From Pseudoxanthomonas mexicana (GTDB lineage: Bacteria > Pseudomonadota > Gammaproteobacteria > Xanthomonadales > Xanthomonadaceae): a stretch of DNA of 64,000 nt. The stretch lies in NCBI RefSeq assembly GCF_001556105.1, contig NZ_LSIF01000051.1, positions 30,646 through 94,645 of the forward strand, in the 5' to 3' direction. Position 1 is the first letter of the stretch; each line of letters starts with the position of its first letter. The translations under genes were made by a program, and so were the position numbers. Positions 55,170-62,676 of this stretch are shown in pieces. The notes under the pieces are model-generated. The model did not search any database, was not told the DNA's origin, and saw only the letters and a program-made list of their open reading frames with translations.

Positions 55170-56648
55170 TCAGACGGTGTCTTCGTGCCAGGTGCGGCCG
55201 TCGCGTTCGACCAGCGCCACGGCGGCGCTGGGGCCCCACGAACCCGCGGTGTACGGCTTCGGTGCGTCGCGCTGGGTCTCCCACGCGGCGAGGATCGGGT
55301 CGATCCAGGCCCACGCGGCTTCCACCTCGTCGCGACGCATGAACAAGGTCTGGTTGCCGCGCACCACGTCCATCAGCAGGCGCTCGTAGGCTTCCGGCTG
55401 GTGCACGCCGAAGGCTTCGGCGAAGCTCATGTCCAGCGGCACGTGCTGCAGGCGCAGGCCGCCCGGGCCGGGGTCCTTGATCATCAGCCACAGCTTCACG
55501 CCTTCGTCGGGCTGCAGGCGCAGCACCAGCTTGTTGCCCATCACCGGGCCGGCGCTGTCCTCGAAGATGGAATGCGGGATCTGCTTGAAGGCGATGACGA
55601 TCTCGGACACGCGCTCGGACAGGCGCTTGCCGGTGCGCAGGTAGAACGGCACGCCAGCCCAGCGCCAGTTGTCCACTTCGGCCTTCAGCGCCACGAAGGT
55701 CTCGGTGCGCGAGTCGGGCTTGCCGAGTTCGTCCAGGTAGCCGGGCACGGCGGCACCGCTGCTGGCGCCGGCACGGTACTGGCCGCGCACGGACAGGTGG
55801 CTGACATCCTCGCCGCGCATCGGCTTCAGCGAGCGCAGTACCTTCAGCTTCTCGTCGCGCACGGCGTCGGCCTGCAGCGCGGCCGGCGGCTCCATCGCCA
55901 CCATGCACAGCAACTGCAGCAGGTGGTTCTGCACCATGTCGCGCAGGGCGCCGGAGGTGTCGTAGTAGCCGGCGCGCTTCTCCAGGCCGACGGTCTCGGC
56001 CACGGTGATCTGCACGTGGTCGATGCGGCTGGCGTTCCACAGCGGCTCGAACAGGATGTTGGCGAAGCGCAGGGCCAGCAGGTTCTGGACCGTTTCCTTG
56101 CCCAGGTAATGGTCGATGCGGAAGATCTGGTTTTCCGCGAAGGCGCTGCCGACGGCATCGTTGATGACCGCGGCGCTGGCCGAGTCGTGGCCGATCGGCT
56201 TCTCGATGACGACGCGGGCGTTGCCGGTGTTCAGGCCGTGCGCGCGCAGGCGGTCGCAGATGGCCACGAACAGGGTCGGGCTGGTGGACAGGTAGAACAC
56301 GCGGATGCGGTCGCCAGTGGTCTGCAGGCGGGCGGCGAAGTCGTCCCAGCCTTCATCCCGGGTGGCGTCCAGGGCGAGATAGCCGAGCTTCTGCAGGAAG
56401 GCGGGCAGCTTGGCCTTCAGCGTCTCGTCGCTGGCGGCGAGACGGGCCAGTGCTTCGCCGACCTTGGCCTGGTATTCGGCATCGCCCTGCTTGTCGCGGG
56501 CCACGCCGAGGATGCGGCTGTCCTCGGGAATCTGGCCGTCGGCGTAGCGCCGCAGCAGGCCAGGCAGCAGCTTGCGCAGCGCCAAATCGCCGGTGCCGCC
56601 GAAGATGACGAGATCGAAGGTGTCGACAGGCAGGGTCTTCGCGGTCAC
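55170..56648 (-). CDS. zwf: Glucose-6-phosphate 1-dehydrogenase
   Basis: The 492-residue protein shows the NADP-binding FGGTGDLALRKLLPGLL motif near the N-terminus and the substrate motif RIDHYLGKETVQNLLALRFAN. It oxidises glucose-6-phosphate to 6-phosphogluconolactone. It precedes pgl and faces a divergent GntR gene across 123 bp holding TGGTA half-sites, so it is likely part of that regulator's target set. Confidence 0.95.
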   Translation of the reverse strand: MTAKTLPVDTFDLVIFGGTGDLALRKLLPGLLRRYADGQIPEDSRILGVARDKQGDAEYQAKVGEALARLAASDETLKAKLPAFLQKLGYLALDATRDEGWDDFAARLQTTGDRIRVFYLSTSPTLFVAICDRLRAHGLNTGNARVVIEKPIGHDSASAAVINDAVGSAFAENQIFRIDHYLGKETVQNLLALRFANILFEPLWNASRIDHVQITVAETVGLEKRAGYYDTSGALRDMVQNHLLQLLCMVAMEPPAALQADAVRDEKLKVLRSLKPMRGEDVSHLSVRGQYRAGASSGAAVPGYLDELGKPDSRTETFVALKAEVDNWRWAGVPFYLRTGKRLSERVSEIVIAFKQIPHSIFEDSAGPVMGNKLVLRLQPDEGVKLWLMIKDPGPGGLRLQHVPLDMSFAEAFGVHQPEAYERLLMDVVRGNQTLFMRRDEVEAAWAWIDPILAAWETQRDAPKPYTAGSWGPSAAVALVERDGRTWHEDTV

Positions 56649-56683
56649 GGGCGTCTCGGTGCAGCAGAAGTGAGGCGAAACAA

Positions 56684-56760
56684 TACCACCGCGTTACCAT
56701 GGCGCGCCAATAGCCGAGAGGTGGTAGCAAAATTATTGCGCTATTGGTACGCCACTGGTA
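56684..56760. promoter_or_regulatory. Symmetric TGGTA half-site cluster between zwf and gntR
   Basis: TACCA at 56684 and 56695 (11 bp apart, TACCA-N6-TACCA) faces an inverted equivalent, TGGTA at 56745 and 56756 (11 bp apart, TGGTA-N6-TGGTA). A fifth half-site, TGGTA, is at 56722. Eleven-base spacing corresponds to about one helical turn. The placement beside both promoters suggests that the GntR protein represses zwf and itself. Confidence 0.55.
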
Positions 56761-56764
56761 TCTT
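56736..56764 (+). promoter_or_regulatory. Likely promoter of the GntR gene
   Basis: TTGCGC (56736-56741) and TATCTT (56759-56764) are 17 bp apart. Transcription would start near 56771, one base before the ATG at 56772, which has no ribosome-binding site. A leaderless transcript is therefore possible. The right-hand TGGTA pair overlaps the spacer and the -10 region. Confidence 0.45.
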
Positions 56765-56771
56765 GATTCGC

Positions 56772-57521
56772 ATGCAAACAAACCTGCTCGAGGAATACCA
56801 GCGGCTGCAGACCGGCGAGTCCACCCGGGCCGTGGCGTATCTGCGCCTGCGTCGCGCGCTGCAGAACCTGATGGATGCCGGCGTGCTGCGGCCCGGACAG
56901 GCGCTGCCCAGTGAGCGCGATCTGGCCCAGCTGCTCGACCTGTCGCGGGTCACCATCCGCAAGGCGCTGGCCGGGCTGATCGAAAGTGGTCTGCTTGTGC
57001 AGCGGCAGGGAGCGGGCACGTTCGTGGCCGAACGTATCCTCCGCCAATTTTCCCGCCTGACCAGCTTCACCGATGACCTGCGCGAGCGTGGGCTGAACCC
57101 GCAGGTGAAGTTCCTGGAGCGGTCCGTGGGCGAGGTGACCCCGGAAGAATCGATGGCCCTGAACCTGTCGCCCGGCAGCGGCGTGGTCCGCATGTACCGC
57201 CTTCGCCATGTGGACGGTGCGCCGATCGCCATCGAACGCACGCTGGTGCCTTACGCCCTGCTGCCGGATCCCGACAGCGTGGCCACCTCGTTGTATGAAG
57301 CGTTGGACGCGTACGGTCACCGACCCCGGCGGGCCCTGCAGCGCCTGCGCGCTGTTGCCCTGGATGAGGAGGCGGCCCGCCACCTCGCCCTCCCTGTCGG
57401 TGCTCCCGGCCTGCTGGTCGAGCGCCGGGCCTTCCTTGAAGATGGTCGGGTCGTCGAATCCACCCGCTCGTATTACCGCGGCGACGCCTACGACTTCGTC
57501 GCCGAGCTTCAAAGCGACTGA
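56772..57521 (+). CDS. GntR/HutC-family regulator with UTRA domain
   Basis: The 249-residue protein has a GntR winged helix (about 18-85: LPSERDLAQLLDLSRVTIRK, GLLVQRQGAGTFVAE) and a UTRA effector domain (about 100-245: FTDDLRERGLNPQVKFL, GVVRMYRLRHVDGAPIAIER, LLVERRAF). HutC-group proteins sense small metabolites such as phosphosugars. I choose the ATG at 56772 because the helix-turn-helix starts just after it; the open frame upstream is antisense to zwf. The divergent zwf gene is the obvious target. Confidence 0.87.
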   Translation: MQTNLLEEYQRLQTGESTRAVAYLRLRRALQNLMDAGVLRPGQALPSERDLAQLLDLSRVTIRKALAGLIESGLLVQRQGAGTFVAERILRQFSRLTSFTDDLRERGLNPQVKFLERSVGEVTPEESMALNLSPGSGVVRMYRLRHVDGAPIAIERTLVPYALLPDPDSVATSLYEALDAYGHRPRRALQRLRAVALDEEAARHLALPVGAPGLLVERRAFLEDGRVVESTRSYYRGDAYDFVAELQSD

Positions 57522-57928
57522 TCTCCTGCCGGCTTGGCCGGCAATCTCCTTCATTTCTGCCCCCTGCCTGTCCTGATCCGCATCGGCGGGGCGAGCTTTG
57601 TCGTACGCGCGCAGACTGCCGCTGGTCCGTCAGAGCGGGCCTTTAATCGGGCCCGGCGGCATTCTGTCGGTGCGGCAACACTAATTTGTGATGAAGTTCA
57701 CGCGCTTATCTATTGACGTCAATGAGTTGACGTTAAATTAAAGTGAATGTGTAATAGACATCTCACTTCATTGTGAGAGATGTCCGCTTAAAGGCATGAA
57801 GCGCGATATGTGACGTATGCCCGTTCAGGCAGGCCAGAAGCCGTCGAGCGGGTAGTGCGACTTTCAAGACAGCCTTGGGGGAGGCAGTCCCGGCTGGCCG
57901 TCCTCCCGATCCAGCGCAAGGGACCACC
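57522..57928 (+). other. Long structured leader of the DUF11/OmpA gene
   Basis: This 407-bp gap holds no gene. It contains a CGGGCC...GGCCCG stem near 57640-57655, the candidate promoter above, an imperfect hairpin around ACATCTCAC...GTGAGAGATGT (about 57758-57783), and a GGGAGG...CCTCCC hairpin (about 57880-57908) close to the ribosome-binding site AAGGGA. I recognise no known riboswitch, but the leader of about 150-170 bases is long. Confidence 0.4.
57713..57757 (+). promoter_or_regulatory. Candidate promoter of the DUF11/OmpA gene
   Basis: Two TTGACG boxes (57713 and 57727) lie in the only A+T-rich stretch of the region. The second is followed after 19 bp by TAATAG (57752). The first is inside the perfect palindrome ATTGACGTCAAT (57712-57723). 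The assignment is tentative. Confidence 0.4.
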
Positions 57929-60900
57929 GTGTACGTTTCGACTCAATTCCGTCGTTTGGCCCAGAAGAGCCGCTCTGTCCTCGTGTTCGGGGCATTGGCT
58001 TTCTACGGCGCGTTCGCCACCCCGGTATTTGCGCAAACCCAAGTCGCCAACACGGCCAACGTGACGGTGCCGGTCGGCGTGGTCGACACCAACAACGGCA
58101 ATAACTCCTCCACCGTCAACGTCGCCGTGGTTTCGCCGCAGCTGACGCTGCTGAAGACGGCGAGCAGCGCGAACTTCACGGTGGGTGTGGCCGCCAGCTA
58201 CACGCTGCAGGTGTCCAACACGGGTACGGCGGCTACGACGACGGCGGTGACGGTCAGCGATACGATCCCGACGGGTCTGACGATCGGTACGCTGCCGGCC
58301 GGTTGTACGGCAGCGGGCCAGACGGTCACGTGCACCGTGGCCGCAGGCCTGGCGGCCGGCGCCAACACCAGCTTGGTGATCCCGGTGACGCCGACAGCAC
58401 CTGTTGCCGCTCCGGGGTTGACGAACACGGCGACGGTCACCGGTGGTGGTGATGCCACGTGCCCGGCCAACGCACGTTGCACCAGTACGATCCAGACTCC
58501 CGTGCTGCCGGTTATCAATGCGGTCGACGACAGTTTCAACGTTGCCGCGACAGGTGGTACGACCGCCAGCGTCATCGTCAACGACACAACCAACAACGTG
58601 GCGGCCGTCATCGGGACGAACGCCAGCCTGGCCCCGGGAGCTGCACCCTCCCCGGCAGCCGGCAGCATCGTGATGAACGCCAACGGCACCATCACCGTGT
58701 TGGTCAACACGACGGCGGGTAGCTATCTCTATCCTTACACGATCTGCACGCTGCCCGCCACGACGCCGGCAACCTGTAGTACCGCGACCGCGACCGTGGT
58801 GGTCGCGGCAGCGCCGACGCTGACGATCGACAAGACGGCCGGCGCGCCGACGGGCAGCACGGTGGGCAGCACGATCGCCTACACGTTCCTGGTGACCAAC
58901 ACGGGCAACACGAGCCTGACGGGCATCGTGGTCAACGACCCGCTGCTGACGGCCGCGGCGGTGTGCCCGGTGACGACGCTGGCCCCGGGTGCGAGCACGA
59001 CCTGCACGGGCAGCTACGCGATCACGCAGGCGGACATCGATGCCGGTGTGGTGAACAACAGCGCCACGGCCACGGGCACGCCGCCCACGGGCCCGGCGGT
59101 GACCTCGCCGCCTGACACGACGAGCACGTCGATCACGCAGAGCTCGACGCTGACGATCGACAAGACGGCCGGCGCGCCGACGGGCAGCACGGTGGGCAGC
59201 ACGATCGCCTACACGTTCCTGGTGACCAACACGGGCAACACGAGCCTGACGGGCATCGTGGTCAACGACCCGCTGCTGACGGCCGCGGCGGTGTGCCCGG
59301 TGACGACGCTGGCCCCGGGTGCGAGCACGACCTGCACGGGCAGCTACGCGATCACGCAGGCGGACATCGATGCCGGTGTGGTGAACAACAGCGCCACGGC
59401 CACGGGCACGCCGCCCACGGGCCCGGCGGTGACCTCGCCGCCTGACACGACGAGCACGTCGATCACGCAGACGTCTTCGCAGATCCTGGTGAAGGCACTG
59501 ACCAACGACAGCACCGGTGGTGCCGTGGTGGTGGGTGATGTGCTGACCTATACGGTGACGCTGACCAACACGGGCAACACGACGTTCGCGGGCGTGACGG
59601 TGAACGATGCGTTGACCATTCCGTCCAGCATCACCTGCGCCAGCGTGGTGCCGGGTGCGACCTGCCAGCTGGTGGGGACGTACACGGTGACCCAGGCCGA
59701 CGCCGATGCAGGCACGATCCGCAACACGGCGGTGGTGAGCAATCCGGCTTGCCCGATGGGCAGCGCGGATCCAGGCTGCACGACGACGATCGATACCCCG
59801 GTGCAGAACCCGGCGGTCACCTTCAGCAAGTCGGTCATCCTGCCGGTCGGCCAGACGGAAGTCTCGGTGGGCGATACCCTGACCTACAACCTGCAGGTCG
59901 TGGTGAGCGATGCGGCAAGTACGGCGGTCGTCACCTTGACCGACACGCTGGGCCAAGGCCTGACGCTCGGCGCGGTCACGGCGGGCGTCTTCAGCTGCAG
60001 CACCGGCAGTCCGCTGGTGTGCACGCTGCCGGCGAACACCTCACCCGGCATCTACCTGGTGACCTACACCGCGATCGTGAACGAGCTGGCGACGGGCTTC
60101 GTGCGCAACGTGGTGGTGGCGACGGGTGACGACGCACCGACCTGCCAGGGCACGTGCCAGACCGAAACCATCGTCACCGAACCGCTGCCGGCCATCGTCA
60201 GCTATGGCAAGTCGGCCACCCTGCCGGCCGGCAAGACCACCGTGGTTGCGGGTGACGTGATCACCTACACGCTGACCACGACGGTGATGGCCGCGCCGAC
60301 GTCGAGCAACGTCACGTTGACCGACACCCTGGGTACGGGTCTGACATTCGGTGCGGTGAGTGCTGCGGGCAGCTACACCTGCAACGCGTCGAATCCGCTG
60401 GTATGCACGTTGCCGGCCGGCACGGTGCCGGGGGTCTACACGGTGACCTACACGGCCACCGTCGATGGCCAGGCGAGCGGCGTGGTCCGCAACGCGGTGG
60501 TGGGCACGGGCACCGACAATCCGGTCTGCGCGGCCGATTGCGATGTGGAGACACCGGTGGCGACGCCCACGATCCGGGTGGGCAAGAGTGCCAACCCGGC
60601 CAATGGCACCACCGTGCAGCCGGGCCAGGTGATCACCTACGTGCTGTCCGTCGAGGTGGGCCAGGCGGCCACCCGTGCCGCAGTGACGCTGGTGGATACC
60701 CCTGGCCAGGGCCTGGCGCTGGGTGCCATGCCGACAGGCTGCACGAACAACGGCACCACGATGACCTGCACCTTGCCGGCCGGTGCGGCGGTGGGCACGT
60801 ATACGTTCACCTACACCGCCACAGTCGATGCTTCGGCCAACGGTCGCGTGTCGAACGTGGTCGTGGCGAGCAGCGGGGATCCAACGGGTGATCCGCCGAC

Positions 60901-62665
60901 CTGCCAGACCTGCAGCACGGAACACCAGGTCAACCTGCCGGAGATCCGCCTCGGCAAGTCGGCGGGCTCGCGCGAAGTGAAGGTGGGCGATCTGGTCCGC
61001 TACACGCTGACGGTGCAGAACGTGGGCAGCAGCGACCTCGTGGCTGGCAGCATCATCGATACGCCGGCGGCGGGCTTCAGCTACGTGGAGGGCTCGCTGG
61101 TGGCGAGCGATGCCGACCAGATGGCGACGGTGTCGGGCAGCTATCCGATCCGCATCGATGGCGTGGACGTACGGGCGGGTGAAACCGCGACGCTGGTCTA
61201 CGTGATGCGCGTCGGTGCCGGCGTCCGCCCGGGTTCCCACGTCAACCAGGCCCAGGTGCGTTCGAGCACCGGCGACCCGGTGTCCAACGTGGCCACGGCG
61301 GAAGTGGTGCTGACGGCGGATGCGCTGGTCGACGACAGCCTGCTGATGGGCGCGGTGTTCAATGACCGCGACGGCGACGGCTGGCAGGACAGTGCTGCCT
61401 TGAGCGGGGTGAAGGTGCAGGGCGGCTTTGCGCCGGCGGCGTACATTGCCAACTCGACCACGATGGATCGCGGCGCGGGCCCGCAACCCCAGCCGGATGC
61501 CAGCTCGCCGATGCTGCATGGCATCGCCGTGGGCACGATCGCAGGCCGCCAGTCGGTGGCTGATCCGGTCGACGCACACGAGGTGGTCATCCGCCAGCGC
61601 CTGAATGACGCCAGCTTCACCGACGACTTCGTGCTGACCAGCGACCAGGGCATCACCGTGCGCATGGACGCGGCGGGCAACACGCGTGTCGAACAGTCCG
61701 GCGATGCGGCCAAGGGCCTGACCGCGGCGGCGCCGACCGTCGAGCGCCGCGTGGCGCAGGGCGAGGGCGGCTACGTGGTCGACTACGTCATCCGCAACGC
61801 AGGCATCGACGAGCGCGGCATCCCGGGCGTGCGCATCGCCTCGGTGGAAGGCCTGCTGATCGAAACCGACCAGTACGGCCGCTATCACCTGGCGGGGGTT
61901 TCCGGTGGTGCGTGGTCGCGTGGTCGCAACTTCATCCTGAAGGTCGATCCGTCCACGCTGCCCGCCGGCGCCGAGTTCACCACCGACAACCCGCTGCTGC
62001 GTCGGATCACCCCCGGCCTGCCGGTCCGCTTCGACTTCGGCGTGAAGCTGCCGGAGCAGGTGGTTGAGGGTGGCGTCGAGCAGGTGGAGTTGGAGTTGGG
62101 CGATGTGTTCTTCGCTCCGGGGAGCGCCGAGGTTCGCGCGCAGTACCAGCCGGTGATCGAGGCGATGGCGGCCCAGGTGCGCAAGCACGGCGGTGGCGAC
62201 GTCGTGATCAGCGCCAACGGCGATGCCGAGGCACTGGCGTTCGACCGTGCCAACGCGGTCAAGGCGGCGCTGCTGCAGACGTTGGAGCCGGCCGTCGCGA
62301 AGGCGCTGGTGGTCAGCGTGCGCGGCAATATCGACGATCCGGATTCGCTGGTCGTCGGCGTGGACGAAGGCGGCGCCCTGCTGGGCACGGTGTTGTTCGA
62401 CACCGACAAGGCGGCGATCCGTCCCGAGTTCGACCCGCTGCTCGACAAGGTCGCGGCTGCGTTGGAAAAGCGCGGCGGTGGCAGCATCGCGATCGTTGGC
62501 CACACCGACGTGCGCGGTTCCCATGCCTACAACACGGCCCTTGGCATGCGTCGTGCAAAAGCCGTCTACGAAGCCCTCGCCAAGCGTTTGAGCCCGGAGG
62601 TGCGCGCGAAGGTTCGCGTGGAGTCCAGTAGCGATCCGACAGCCCCTGTCGGCGTGCGCAAGTGA
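57929..62665 (+). CDS. DUF11-repeat surface protein with C-terminal OmpA-like domains
   Basis: The 1578-residue protein starts at GTG 57929 (AAGGGA upstream) with a signal peptide cut after VFA (residue 35). About seven to ten DUF11-type beta domains follow (TASSANFTVGVAASYTLQVS, AYTFLVTNTGNTSLTGIVVN), two of them identical (residues 296-404 and 406-514). A junction region has DRDGDGWQDSAALSGV and TDQYGRYHLAGVSGG. At the C-terminus is a degenerate OmpA-like copy (about 1390-1475), then a good OmpA domain (1485-1578, GHTDVRGSHAYNTALGMRRA) that could bind peptidoglycan. It is probably a large envelope fibre or scaffold, paired with the next gene. Confidence 0.88.
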   Translation: MYVSTQFRRLAQKSRSVLVFGALAFYGAFATPVFAQTQVANTANVTVPVGVVDTNNGNNSSTVNVAVVSPQLTLLKTASSANFTVGVAASYTLQVSNTGTAATTTAVTVSDTIPTGLTIGTLPAGCTAAGQTVTCTVAAGLAAGANTSLVIPVTPTAPVAAPGLTNTATVTGGGDATCPANARCTSTIQTPVLPVINAVDDSFNVAATGGTTASVIVNDTTNNVAAVIGTNASLAPGAAPSPAAGSIVMNANGTITVLVNTTAGSYLYPYTICTLPATTPATCSTATATVVVAAAPTLTIDKTAGAPTGSTVGSTIAYTFLVTNTGNTSLTGIVVNDPLLTAAAVCPVTTLAPGASTTCTGSYAITQADIDAGVVNNSATATGTPPTGPAVTSPPDTTSTSITQSSTLTIDKTAGAPTGSTVGSTIAYTFLVTNTGNTSLTGIVVNDPLLTAAAVCPVTTLAPGASTTCTGSYAITQADIDAGVVNNSATATGTPPTGPAVTSPPDTTSTSITQTSSQILVKALTNDSTGGAVVVGDVLTYTVTLTNTGNTTFAGVTVNDALTIPSSITCASVVPGATCQLVGTYTVTQADADAGTIRNTAVVSNPACPMGSADPGCTTTIDTPVQNPAVTFSKSVILPVGQTEVSVGDTLTYNLQVVVSDAASTAVVTLTDTLGQGLTLGAVTAGVFSCSTGSPLVCTLPANTSPGIYLVTYTAIVNELATGFVRNVVVATGDDAPTCQGTCQTETIVTEPLPAIVSYGKSATLPAGKTTVVAGDVITYTLTTTVMAAPTSSNVTLTDTLGTGLTFGAVSAAGSYTCNASNPLVCTLPAGTVPGVYTVTYTATVDGQASGVVRNAVVGTGTDNPVCAADCDVETPVATPTIRVGKSANPANGTTVQPGQVITYVLSVEVGQAATRAAVTLVDTPGQGLALGAMPTGCTNNGTTMTCTLPAGAAVGTYTFTYTATVDASANGRVSNVVVASSGDPTGDPPTCQTCSTEHQVNLPEIRLGKSAGSREVKVGDLVRYTLTVQNVGSSDLVAGSIIDTPAAGFSYVEGSLVASDADQMATVSGSYPIRIDGVDVRAGETATLVYVMRVGAGVRPGSHVNQAQVRSSTGDPVSNVATAEVVLTADALVDDSLLMGAVFNDRDGDGWQDSAALSGVKVQGGFAPAAYIANSTTMDRGAGPQPQPDASSPMLHGIAVGTIAGRQSVADPVDAHEVVIRQRLNDASFTDDFVLTSDQGITVRMDAAGNTRVEQSGDAAKGLTAAAPTVERRVAQGEGGYVVDYVIRNAGIDERGIPGVRIASVEGLLIETDQYGRYHLAGVSGGAWSRGRNFILKVDPSTLPAGAEFTTDNPLLRRITPGLPVRFDFGVKLPEQVVEGGVEQVELELGDVFFAPGSAEVRAQYQPVIEAMAAQVRKHGGGDVVISANGDAEALAFDRANAVKAALLQTLEPAVAKALVVSVRGNIDDPDSLVVGVDEGGALLGTVLFDTDKAAIRPEFDPLLDKVAAALEKRGGGSIAIVGHTDVRGSHAYNTALGMRRAKAVYEALAKRLSPEVRAKVRVESSSDPTAPVGVRK
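58815..59471. repeat. Perfect 327-bp tandem duplication in the DUF11 gene
   Basis: Bases 58815-59141 and 59145-59471 are identical as far as I can compare, offset by 330 bp (110 codons). The identity includes synonymous positions, so the duplication is recent or maintained by gene conversion. The reading frame is kept. Confidence 0.92.
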
Positions 62666-62676
62666 AGGGGCGGATC

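Noticed and set aside
57783..57928. Cyclic-di-GMP riboswitch in the DUF11 leader
   Set aside because: I could not find the conserved core sequences of the GEMM class; only generic hairpins are present.
57788..62524. Long minus-strand frames opposite the DUF11 gene
   Set aside because: His/Arg-rich and repetitive only because the plus-strand gene is repetitive; no start signal.
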